A stretch of 64,000 nt of DNA from Scylla paramamosain. Lineage: Eukaryota > Arthropoda > Malacostraca > Decapoda > Portunidae. This document shows positions 51,301 through 62,642 of the stretch, piece after piece (the stretch's first letter is position 1; each line of letters opens with the position of its first letter). Made by a program: the position numbers and the translations under genes. A model generated the notes under the pieces. That model was not told where the DNA came from, did no database searches, and was given only the letters and a program-made list of their open reading frames with translations. The stretch spans positions 14,945,755 through 15,009,754 of the forward strand of contig NC_087173.1 in the NCBI RefSeq assembly GCF_035594125.1. The letters run 5' to 3'.

Positions 51301-53474
51301 CAAAAATACATGTTTTATTCTGTTTCTCCATAAAGGGTGTTTTGCATGCGTTTTAGCGTTTTGGTATGTAAGGAGTTAAAAACACTTAAAGCCAAGATCT
51401 TCGTAAAAGTTGGTTTTATTACTATTTAATGTGATTATTCTGCTTTTTAGTGTTTTGTTACATATCACGCTCAAAAACACTCAAAAGACACTTTTCAGAT
51501 AATGTCATTTTATTTCCACATAAAGCTAGTTTCACATGTAATTTGGGATTTTCGTAACTAAGAATGTGAAAAACACTCAAAATACACACATTTGGTAAGG
51601 TTTCTCAATTAAAAGTGTTATTCATGAGTTTTAGCGTTTTGGTATATAAGAAACTTCTCTATATACACGAGTTTTTGCGTTTTTTGTCTTGTGGTTCTTG
51701 TGAAACTATAAAACAATCATTATACACGTTTCTCTAAATGTCCTTTTGCTTCCCAATATAGAGTGCTTTCCAAATATTTGCGCGTTTTTTGTAGGTAAAA
51801 AGCTCAAAAACACTTTTTGGTAATGTTATTCTATTTCTTCATATTTGTTGGTTTGCATCCGTTTTAGCGTTTTTCTACGTAAAACACTGAAAAGACACGT
51901 CTTCAGTAATTTTGTTTTGGATTCACATATTGACTGACTTCCATATTATTTATCGTTTTGGTGCCTAACATTTAAAAAAAACACTGAAATGACAGGTTTC
52001 TGGTAAAGTCGTTTAACTTCCTTATATAGGTGGCATGAACTTTAGAGTTTGGTACATAAAAATCCGAAAAAGAGCTATAATTAACTTATTTTGATAATGT
52101 TTTTTTTTCCAGATAAATTCCCTGAATTTGGGCAAAATATTTGCATCTTGGTACCAATGAAAATCAATATAAAAAAAAGCTATTTTTATTTATTTATTTT
52201 TTTTTTCTCTTTAAAGAGTGTTATTTGTGGGTTTTAACGTTTTGGTACTTAAGGAACTTAAAAACGGTCCTAATACACGTTTCTCGTAATGTCCTTTCGT
52301 TTCCCAAACATAGGGTTCTTTGCATGTATTTAAGCGTTTTTGTAGGTAACATGATCAAAAACACTTAAAACACATGTTTTTAGTAATGTTATTCTGCATC
52401 TCCATAAAGGAGTTTTTTTGCATGCGTTTTAGCGTTTTGGTTTGTAAGGAGGTCAAAAACACTTCAAGGCAAGTTCTTGGTAAAAGTTGGTTTTATTCCC
52501 ATGTAATGTGATTGCCCTGTTTTTTTTTTGTGATTTATTGTCTAACACGCTCAAAAACACTCAAAAGACACTTCTAGTTATGTTATTTTTTTCCAACATA
52601 GTTTAGCGTGCTTTTTCGGGTTTTTCTAACTATGAATGTGAAAAACACTCAAAATACACGCATTTGGTAAGGTTGTTCTGTTTTTCAATTAATATTGTTA
52701 TTCAAGAATTTAAGCATTTTGGTATCCAAGAAACTTCTTTATATACACGAGTTTTTGAGTTTTTTTTGCCTTGTGGTTCTTCTGAACCACAAGTTCTTTT
52801 GCTCAAAAATAATAAAACACTCATTATACACGTTTCTCGTATTGTCCTTTTGTTTCCCAATAGGGAGTGCTTTGAATCCATTTTCGCGTTTTTTGTAGGT
52901 GACAAGGTCAAAAACACTCAAAATGTACCTTTTTGGTAATGATATTTTATTTCTTTGTTTGTTTGTTTGCATCCGTTTTATCGTTTTTCTACGTAAAATA
53001 CCGAAAAGACACGTTTTCAGTAATTTTGTTTTAGATTCCCATATGGAGTGAGTTGAATGTTATTTACTGTTATGGTGCCTAACAAGTTGAAAAACACTCA
53101 TAACACAGTTTTCTGGCAAAGATGTTTAATTTCCCCATATAGGTGGCTTTGCATGCACTTTAGGGTTTGGTACATAACAGTACGAAAAAAAAAAGCTAAA
53201 TTTTACTTTTTTGTTAATGTTCTTATATCACATAATTTCCTGAATTTTGCCCAAATTTTTGGCATCTCGGTACCTGTGAAGATGAAAAAGAAAGAAAAAA
53301 TATCGCATTTTTTAATTTTTTTTTTTTCTCAATAAAGATTGTTATTTGTGGCTTTTAGCTTTTTGATAAATAATGATCTTAAAAACACTCGTAATACACA
53401 TTTTTCGCAATGTCCTTTAATTTCCTAAAAATATGGTTTTTTGCATGTATTTAAGCGTTTTTATTGGTAACATG
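48385..53474 (+). repeat. Plus-oriented HOR array, inner right arm of inverted repeat 2
   Basis: I/J landmarks near 49168, 50070, 51108, 52148 and 53272. From 48620 onward it mirrors 39519 downward. The palindromic E insertion occurs at 49766-49789 and 52770-52793, the G-deleted copy near 50915-50935, and the AAATCTTTTAAAAGAC variant of G near 48893. The frames at 49693-49932 and 52664-52939 are translations of D-F subunits through the palindrome. Confidence 0.87.
49766..49789. repeat. Palindromic insertion in subunit E
   Basis: CTTGTGGTTC, TTGT, GAACCACAAG: a 10-bp perfect stem with a 4-base loop. Ordinary E copies read CTTGTGGTTCTTGTGAAACTATAAAACAC (in parts) without the second arm. The same insertion is found at 23756-23779, 23872-23895 and 35371-35394, at 52770-52793 (one loop change), and imperfectly at 38338-38361. 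Confidence 0.88.
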
Positions 53475-54575
53475 ATCAAAAACACTCAAAATATATGTTT
53501 TTGGTAATGCTATTCTCTTTCTCCATAAAGTGTGTTTTGCATGCGTTTTAGCGTTTTGGTATTTAAGGATCTCAAAACACTTAAAGGCAAGTTCTTGGTA
53601 AAAATTGATTTTATTGCCATGTAAAGTGATTCCCATGCTCTTTAGTGCTTTATTGCCTATCAAGCTCAAAAACACTCAAAAGACACTTTTCTGGTAATGT
53701 CATTTTTTTCCCACATAAAGCTGGTTTCGCATACAATTTGGGATTTTGGTAACTAAGAATGTGAAAAGCACTCAAAATACATGCATTTAGTAAAGTTGTT
53801 CTGTTTCTCAATTAAGAGTGTTATTCAGGAGTTTCAGCATTTTGGTATCTAGGAAACTTCTCCATATACATGAGTTTTTGCGTTTTTTGCCTCGTGCTTC
53901 TTTTAAACTATAAAACATTCATTATACACTTTTCTCGCAATGTCACTTTGTTTTCCAATATAGAGTGCTTTGTATCAATTTTCGCGTTTTTTTTTTAGGT
54001 AACAACCTCGAAAACACTCAAAATATACCTTTTTGGTAATGTTTTTCTATATCTTGATATTTGTTGGTTTCCATCCGTTTTAGCGTTTTTCTACGTAAAA
54101 CACTGAGAAGACACGTTTCCAGTAATTTTGTTTTGGTTTGCCATATAGAGTGAGTTCCATATTATTTATCGTTTTGGTGCCTAACATGCTGAAAAATATT
54201 CAAACCACAGATTTCTGGTAATGTCGTTTAATTTCTTATATTTGAGGCTTTGAGTGTACTTTAGTGTTTGGTACATAACAGTCCGAAAAAAAGCTAATAT
54301 CAACTTTTTTTTTACAATATTCTCTTATCATATAATTGCCCTAATTTTTCCCGGAATTTTGGCATCTCGGTACCTATGAAGGTGAATAAGAAAAAAAGAA
54401 AAGAAAAACCTTTCATTTATTTATTTATTTTATTTTTTTCTAAACAACGAATGTTGTTTTAGCTTTTTGGTAGTTAAGGAACTTAAAAACACTCATAATA
54501 CACGTTTCTCGTAATGTCCTTACGTTTCCCAAACATAAGGTTCTTTGCATGTATTTAAGCGTTTTTATAGATAAC
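53475..54575 (+). repeat. Reference ~1.1-kb higher-order repeat (A-K)
   Basis: One complete copy, 1101 bp. Approximate subunits: A 53475-53570, B 53571-53664, C 53665-53761, D 53762-53857, half unit 53858-53904, E 53905-54006, F 54007-54102, G 54103-54188, H 54189-54282, I 54283-54384, J 54385-54482, K 54483-54575. Subunits start at CTCAAAAACACTC or a variant of it (CTGAAAAA, CCGAAAAAA, TTAAAAACACTC). J is dominated by A/T runs (ATTTATTTATTT). The half unit (TTCTCCATATACA..GAGTTTTTGCGTTTTTTGCC) lacks the front box. Most of this copy is the extra period by which the right arm of inverted repeat 2 exceeds the left. Confidence 0.92.
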
Positions 54576-57005
54576 ATCAAAAACACTCAAAATACATCTT
54601 TTTGGTAATGTTATTCTGGTTCTCCATAAAGTTTGTTTTGCATGCGTTTTAGCGGTTTAGTATATAAGGAGCTCAAATACACTTAAAGGCAAATTGTTGA
54701 TAAATATTGGTTTTATTGAAATGTAATGTGATTGTCCTGCTTTTTAGTGCTTTATTGCCTATCAGGCTCAAAAACACTCAAAAGACATTTTTCTGGTAAT
54801 GTCATTTTTTTCTCACATAAAGCTGGTTTCGTATGCAATTTGGGGTTTTGGTAACTAAGAATGTGAAAAACTCTCAAAATACACGCATTTAGTAAGGTTG
54901 TTCTATTTCTCAATAAGGAATGTTATTCATGAGTTTAAGCATTTTGGTATCTAAGAAACTTCTCCATATCTGCAAGTTTTTGCGTTTTTTGCCTTTTGGT
55001 TCTTTTGAACTATAAAACACTCATTATATACTTTTCTTGCAGTATCCATTTATTTCCTAATATAGAGTGCTTTGCATCAATTTTTTGCGTTTTTTGTAGG
55101 TAATAAGCTCAAAAACACTCAAAATATACCTTTTTGGTAATGTTTTTTTATTTTTTTATATTGGTTAGTTTGCATCCGTTTTAGCGTTTTTCTACATAAA
55201 ACACTGATAAGACACGTTTTCAGTAGTTTTTTTTCCCATATAAAAGTGATTCCCATATAAAAGGGAGTTATTTATTTATCGTTTTGGTGCCTAAAATTCT
55301 GAAGAACACTCAAAAGACAGATTTCTTTTAAGGTCGTTTAATTTCCTCATATAGGAGGCTTTGCATGCACTTTAGGGTTTGGTACATAACAGTTCGAAAA
55401 AACAAGCTGAAATTAACTTTTTGATAATATTCTTTTATCACATAATTGCTCTGAATTCTCCCAGAATTTTGCCATCTCGGTACCTATGAATATGAATTAC
55501 AAAAAAAAAAAAAATCCTATTTATTTTATTTATTTTTATTTTTTTAATTTACTAAATAAAGAGTGTTTTTTTTGTGGGTTTTAGCTTTTTGGTACTTAAG
55601 GAAATAAAAAAAAAACACTCATAATACACGTTTCTTGTAATGTCCTTTTGCTTCCCAAACATAACGTTCTTTGCATGTACTTTAGCGATTTTTTAGATAA
55701 CATGATCAAAAAACACTGAAAATACATGTTTTTGGTAATGTTATTCTGTTTCTCCATAAAGTTTGTTTTGCATGCGTTTTAGCGGTTTGGTATATAAGGG
55801 GTTAAAAAACACTTAAAGGCAAATTCTTCGTAAAAGTTGGTTTTATTCCCATTTAATGTGATCGTTCTGCTTTTTAGTGCTTTGTTGCATATCACGCTTA
55901 AAAACACTCAAAAGACACTTTTCTGGTAATGTCATTTTTTTCCCAAATGATGGTATTTTCGCATGTAATTTGGCATTTTCGTAACTAAAAATCTGAAAAA
56001 CACTCAAAATACTCAATTTGAAAAGGTAGTTCTGTTAATCGATTAAAAGTATTATTCATGAATTTATTCATTTTGGTATGTAAAAAATTTCTCTATATAC
56101 ACGAGTTTTTGCGTTTATTGCCTTGTGATTCTTTTAAAACTGTAAAACACTTGTTATACACGTTTCTCGTAATGTCCTTTTGTTTCCTAATATAGAGTGC
56201 TTTACATTTTTTGTAGGTAACAAGCTCAAAAACATTCAAAATATATCTTTTTGGTAATGTTATTTTATTTCTTCATATAGGATAATTTGTATCCGCTTTA
56301 GCGTTTTTTCTACGTAAAACACTGAAAAGACACGTTTTCAGTAATTTTCTTTTGGATTCACATATTGACTGACTTCCATATTATTTACTGTTTTGGTGCC
56401 TAACATGCTGAAAAACACTGAAAAGACAGGTTTCTGGTAAAGTCCTTTAACTTCCTTATATAGGTGGCTTTGTATGCATTTTAGGGTTTGGTACATAAAA
56501 ATCCGAAAAAAAGCTATAATTAACTTCTATGATAATATTCTTTTTTCCACATAAATTCCGTGAATTTTTCGCAGAATTTTAGCATCTCGGTACCTATGAA
56601 GATAAATAACCAAAAAAAAAAAAAATCCCATTTTTTTCATTTATTTATTTTTCTAAAGAGTGATATTTCTGGGTTTTAGCTTTTTGGTACTGAAGGAAAT
56701 TAAAAATCACTCATAATACACGTTTCTCGTAATGTTCTTTCGTTTCCCAAAAATAAGGTTCTTTACATGTATTTAAGCGTTTTTATACATAACATGATCA
56801 AAAACACTCAAAATACATGTATTTTGTAATGGTATTCTGTTTCTCCACAAAATGTATTTTGCATGCGTTTTAGCGTTTTGGTACGTAAGGAGCTCAAAAA
56901 CACTTAAAGGTAAGTTCTTGGTAAAATTTAGTTCTATTCCCATGTAATGTGATTGCCCTGGTATTTAGAGCTTTATTGCGTAACACGCTCACAAACACTT
57001 AAAAG
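54576..57005 (+). repeat. Plus-oriented HOR array
   Basis: Two HOR copies with I/J landmarks near 55482 (GAATATGAATTAC) and 56590. A small duplication (CCCATATAAAAGTGATT then CCCATATAAAAGGG, 55235-55265) in subunit G is shared with the minus copy at 33998-34026, which identifies these two as partners in the inverted repeat. The block ends at the B subunit left of the next cassette. Confidence 0.87.
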
Positions 57006-57465
57006 ACATGCAAAGCCTCCCATATAAGGAAATTAAAGACCTAACAAGAAATATGTCTTTTCACTGCTTTTCAGCATATTAGGCACCAAAACGATAAATA
57101 ATAAGGAACTCTCTCTATGTGGGAATCCAAAAGAAAATTACTGAAAACGTGTCTTCTTAGTGTTTTACGTAGAAAAACGCTAAAACTGATACAAACCAAC
57201 CAATATCAAGAAGCAGAATAACATTACCAAAAATGTATATTTTGAGTGTTTTTGTGCTTGTTTCCTACAAAAAAAAAAAAAAACGCGAAAATTGATACAA
57301 AGCACTCTATATTGGGAAACAAAGGAACATTGCAAGAAAAGTGTGTAATGAATGTTTTATAGTTCAAAAAAACCACAAGGCAAAAAACGCAAAAACTCGT
57401 GTATATGCTGAAACTCTTGAATAACACTCTTAATTGAGAAACAGAGCAACCTTACTAAATGCGTG
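57006..57465 (-). repeat. Inverted D-H cassette, copy 4 (intact)
   Basis: Minus H to D in a plus array, with B on both sides. The left joint is AAAAGA then CATGCAAAGCCTCCC; the right joint is AATGCGTG then TCAAAAACACTAAAAGGC. It is the mirror partner of copy 2 (31776-32231): both have the shortened D (CTCGTGTATATGCTGAAAC here, CAGCATATATACGAG there). Confidence 0.88.
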
Positions 57466-60112
57466 TCAAAAACACTAAAAGGCAAGTTCTTCGTAAAAGT
57501 TGGTTTTATTCCCATGTAATGTGATTGCCCTGCTTTTTAGTGCTTTATTGCCTAACACGCTCAAAAACACTCAAAGACACTTTTCTGATAATGTCATTTT
57601 TTTCCTACATAAAGCTAGTTTCGCATGGAATTTGGGGTTTTGGTAATTAAGAATGTAAAATAACACTCAAAATACACGCATTTAATAAGGTTGTTCTGTT
57701 TCTTGATTAAGAGTGTTATTCATGAGTTTCAGTATTTTGGTATCTTAGAAACTTCTCCCTATAGTCGAGTTTTTGCGTTTTTTACCTTGTGATTCTGGTG
57801 AAACTATAAAACACTTATTATACACGTTACTCGTTATGTCCTTTTTTTTTTTACTTATATAGAGTGCTTTGCATGTATTTTCGCATTTTTTTTATGTAAC
57901 AAGCTCAAGAACACACAAAATATATGTTTTGGTAATGTTATTCTATTTCTTCATATTGGTTGGTTTGCATCTGTTTTAGCGTTTTTCTACGTAAATCTTT
58001 TAAAAGACACGTTTCCAGTAATATTGCTTTGGATTTCCATATAGAGTGACTTTCATATTATTTATCGTTTTGGTGCCTAAAATGCTTTTTGGTGCCTTTT
58101 GCCTCCCAATATAGAGTGCTTTCCATCCATTTTCGCGTTTTTTGTAACAATATCAAAAACACTTAAAATATTTCTTTTTGTTAATGTTATTCTATTTCTT
58201 CATTTTGGTTGGTTTGCATCCGTTTTACCATTTTCTACGTAAAACACCGAAAAGACGAGTTTTCAGTAATTTATTTTTATATTCCCATATAGATTGACTT
58301 CCTTGTGTTTTATCGTGTTGGTTCTTAACATGCTGAAAAACCCTCAAAAGTCAGTTTTCTGGCATAGACGTTCAATTTCCCCATATAGGTGGCTTTGCAT
58401 GCAATTTGGTACATAAGTCAGAAAAAAAAGCTAAATGTAACTTTTTTGATAATGTTCTTATTTTATATAATTTCCTGAACTTTGCCCGAATTTTGGCACC
58501 TCCTTACCTGTGAAGATAAATAAGAATGAAAAAAAAATATCGTATTTTTTTATTTATTTATTTATTTTTTCTCAATAAAGAGTGTAATTTGTGGCTTTTA
58601 GCTTTTTCGTACTTAATGAACTTAAAAACACTCATAATACCCGTTTCTCGTAATGTCCTTTCGTTTTCCAAAAATAGGGTTCTTTGCATGTATTTAAGCG
58701 TTTTTATTGGTAACATGATCAAAAACACTCAAAATACATGTTTTTGGTAATGTTATTCTGTTTCACCCTAAAGTGTATTTTCCATGCATTTTAGTGTTTT
58801 GGTATAAAAGGAGCTCAAATACACTTAAAGGCAAGTTCTTGTTAAAAATTGGTTTTATTTCAATGTAATGTGATTGCCCTGCTTTTTAGTGCTTTATTGC
58901 CTAACACGCTCAAAAACACTCAAAATACATTTTTCTGGTAATGTCATTTTTTTCCCACATAAAGCTGGTTTCGCATACAATTTGGGGTTTTGGCAACTAA
59001 GGATGTGAAAAGCACTCAAAATACACGCATTTAGTAAGATTGTTCTGTTTCTCAATTAAAAGTGTTGTTCCAGAGTTTCAGCATTTTGGAATGTAAGAAA
59101 CTTCTCTATATACACGAGTTTTTGCGTTTTTTGAATTGTAATTCTTGTGAAACTATAAAACACTCATTATACACGTTTCTCGTAATGTCCTTTTGCTTCC
59201 CAATATAAAGAACTTTCCATCTATTTTCGCGTTTTTTGTAGGTAACAATTTCAAAAACACTCAAAATATACCTATTTGGTAATGTTATTCTATTCCCGCA
59301 TATTGGTTGGTTTCATCCGTTTTAGCATTTCTCTTCGTAAAACACCGAAAAAACACGTTTTTAGTAATATTGTTTTGGATTCCCATAAAGATTGACTTCC
59401 ATGTTATTTATCTTGTTGGTTCCTAAGATGCTGAAAAACTCTCATAAGACCGTTTTCTGGCAAAGACGATTAATTTCCCCATATAGGTGTCTTTGCATGC
59501 ACTTTAGGGGTTTGGTACATAATAGTCCGAAAAAAATAAACTAAACTTACCTTTTTTGATAATGTTTTTATTTCACATAATTTCCTGAATTTTGCCCAAA
59601 TTTTGGCATCTCGGTACCTGTGAAGATGAATAAGAAAGAAAAAAAATATCGTATTTTTTTTTATTTATTTATTGTTTCTCAATAAAGAGTGTTATTTGTG
59701 GCTTTTAGCTTTTTGGTAATTAATGAACTTAAAAACACTCATAATACACGTTTCTCGTAATCTCCTTTCGTTTCCTAAAAATAGAGTTCTTTGCATGTAT
59801 TTTAGCGTTTTCATTGGTAACATGATCAAAAACACTCAAAATATATGTTTTTGGTAATATTATTCTGTTTCACCATAAAGAGTGTTTTGCATGCGTTTTA
59901 GTGTTTTGGTATATAAGGAGCTCAAAAAACACTTAAAGGCAATTTTTGGTAAAAATTCGTTTTCCTCCAATGTAATGTGATTGCCTTCCTTTTTAGTGCT
60001 TTATTGCCTATCACGCTCAAAAACACTCAAAAGACAATTTTCTGGTAAAGTCATTTTTTTTCCCACAAATCTATTTTCGCATGCAATTTGGGGTTTTGGT
60101 AACTAAGAATGA
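57466..60112 (+). repeat. Plus-oriented HOR array, outer right arm of inverted repeat 2
   Basis: Two and a half HOR copies with I/J landmarks near 58500 and 59613. The G/E fusion joint is at 58072-58110. The block mirrors 29215-31775 and also parallels 1319-3350 directly (same fusion joint, same CGTTTTCCTCCA variant of B near 59958). It stops at a joint near 60108-60119 (GGTAACTAAGAATG then ACTAACTAAGAAAAATAGGG) that fuses the end of C to the middle of K. Confidence 0.87.
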
Positions 60113-62176
60113 CTAACTAAGAAAAATAGGGTTGATTGCATGTACTTAAGCGTTTTTATTGGTAAAATGATCAAAAACACTCAAAAAACATGTTTTTGGT
60201 AATGTTATTCTGTTTCACAATAAAGTGTATTTTGCATGCGTTTTAGTGTTTTGGTATATAAGTATCTCAAAAACACTTATAAGCAAGATCTTATTAAAAA
60301 TTGGTTTTATTCCAATGTAATGTCATTACCCTGCTTTTCAGTGCTTTATTACCTAACACGCTCAAAAACACTCAACAGACATTTTTCTGGTAATGTTATT
60401 GTTTTCCCACATAAAGCTGGTTTCGCATGGAATTTGGGGTTTTGGTAAGTAAAAATGTGAAAACCACTCAAAATACACACTTTTAGTAAGATTGTTCTGT
60501 TTCTTATTTAAGAGTGTTGTTCATGAGTTTCCGCATTTTGGTATCTAGGAAACTTCTTCATATGCACTAGTTTTTGCATTTTTTGCCTTGTGGTTCTTTT
60601 GAACTATTAAACACTCATTATACACTTTTCTTGCAATGTTCTTTTCTTTCCCATTATGGAGTACTTTGCATCAATTTTCTCGTGTTTTTTATAGGTAACA
60701 AGTTCAAAAAAACTCAAAATATACCTTTTTGGTAATGTTTTTCTATTTCTTTATATTGGTTTGTTTGCATCCGTTTTAGCGTTTTCCTACGTAAAACGCT
60801 GAGAAGACACGTTTTCATTAATTTTTTTTAATTCCCATATAGAGTGAGTTCCTTATTATTTATTGTTTTGGTGCCTAACATGCTGAAGAACACTCAAAAG
60901 AGAGATTTCTGATAAGGTCGTTTAATTACCTCATATAAAAGGGTTTGCATGCACTTTAGTGTTTGGTACATAACAGTCCCCCCAAAAAAAAGCTAAAATT
61001 AACTTTTTTGATAATGTTCTTTTATCATATAATTGCGCTGAATTTTTACCAGAATTTTGGCATCTCGGTACCTATGAAGGTAAAAATAAAAAAATCCTAT
61101 TATTTTTTTTTTATTTATTTATTTTTTTTTCTGAATGAAGAGTGTTATTTATGGGATTTACCTTTTTGGTACTTAAGGAACTTAATAACACTCATAATAC
61201 GCGTTTCTTGTAAAGTCCTTTCGTTTCCCAAACAAAAGGTTTTTTGCATGTATTTAAGCGTTTATATAGATAACATGATCAAAAACACTCAAAATACTAG
61301 GTTTTGGTAATGTTATTCTGTTTCTCCATAAAGTGTGTTTTGCATGCGTTTTAACAGTTTTGTGTATAACGAGCACAAAAACACTTATGGCAAGTTCTTG
61401 GTAAAAAATGATTTTATTCCAGTGTAATGTGATTGCTCTTCTTTTGAGTGGTTTATTACCTATCACGCTGAAAAACACTCAAAAGACACTTTTCTGGTAA
61501 ATTCATTTTTTTTCCCCACAAAGCTATTTTCGCATGTAATTTGGGGTTTTTGGTAACTAAGAATGTGAAAAGCACTTAAAATCCACGCATTTAGTAAGGT
61601 TGTTCTGTTTCTCAATTAAGAATGTAATTCATAAGTTTCAGCATTTTGGTATCTAGGAAATCTCTCCATATACACGAGTTTTTGCGTGTTTTGCTTTGTG
61701 GTTCTTTTGAACTATAAAACACTCATTATACACTTTTCTTGCAATGCCCTCTTGTTTCCCAATATAGAGTGCTTTGCATCAATTTTCGAGTTTTTGTAGG
61801 TAAAAAGATCAAAAACAACTCAAAATATACCTTTTTGGAAACGTTTTTCTATTTCTTGATATCGGTTGGTTTGCATCCGTTTTAACGTTTTTCTACGTAA
61901 AACACTGAGAAGACACGTTTTCTGTAACTTTGTTTCGGATTCCCATATAGAGTGAGTTCCTTATTATTTATCGTCTCGGTGCCTAACATGCTAAAAAACA
62001 CACATATAAAATAAAAATGTATTTTGCATACGTTTTAGCGTTTTGGTATATGAGGAGCTCAAAAACACTTAAAGGCATATTCTTGGTAAAATTTGGTTTT
62101 ATTCCCATGTAATGTGATTGCCCTGGCTTTTAGTGCTTTATTTTCATAACACGCTCAAAAAACACTAAAAAAAAAA
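60113..62176 (+). repeat. Plus-oriented HOR array, direct duplicate of 45421-47904
   Basis: Shares with 45421-47904 the GGTTGATTGCATGTACTTAAG type of K, the CACTTATAAGCAAG variant of B, the six-C run (CAGTCCCCCCAAAA near 60975) and the GTCTCGGTGCC variant of G. A deletion near 62000-62015 (AAAAACACACATATAAAATA) removes about 0.44 kb that is present at ~47305-47750, fusing H to A. The single I/J landmark is near 61068. Confidence 0.86.
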
Positions 62177-62642
62177 CATGCAAAGCCTCCTATGTATGGA
62201 AATTAAAGACCTTACCAGAAATCTGTCTTTAGAGTGTTTTTCAGCTTGTTAGGCACCAAAAAGATAAATAATAAGGAACTCACTCTATGTGGGAATCCAA
62301 AAAAAAAATACTGAATATGTGTCTTCTCAGCGTTTTACGTAGAAAAACGCTAAAATTGATGCAAACCAACCAATATCAAGAAGCAGAAAAACATTACTAA
62401 AAATGTATATTTTGAGTTTTTGAGCTTGTTACCTACAAAAAAAATTGATACAAAGCACTCTATATTGGGAAACAAAGGGACATTGCGAAAAAAGTGTATA
62501 ATAAATGTTTTATAGTTCAAAAAAACACAAGGCAAAAAACGCAAAAACTCGTGTATATGGAGAAGTTTCCTAGATACCAAAATGCTGAAACTCATGAATA
62601 ACACTCTTAATTGAGAAACAGAACAACCTTACTAAATGCGTG
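62177..62642 (-). repeat. Inverted D-H cassette, copy 5 (intact)
   Basis: Direct duplicate of copy 3 (47905-48384): same GCCTCCTATGTATGG in H, AATATGTGTCTTCTCAG in F/G and AAATAAATGTTTTATAG-like E. It lacks ~14 bp (AAAACGCAAAA region) at the F/E border near 62440. B subunits flank it on both sides. Confidence 0.88.

Larger units (their letters stand above)
29215..60112. repeat. Inverted repeat 2 (arms 29215-39519 and 48620-60112)
   Basis: Arms of about 10.3 and 11.5 kb around a 9.1-kb spacer (39520-48619). In the inner part, paired positions sum to about 88150 (36010/52148, 37068/51108, 38087/50070). In the outer part they sum to about 89250 (33778/55482, 32645/56590, 31170/58085). The jump of ~1.1 kb is one extra HOR copy in the right arm. 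Shared private marks include a micro-duplication (33998-34026 / 55235-55265), the cassette pair 31776/57006 and the G-deleted pair 37240/50920. Confidence 0.86.
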
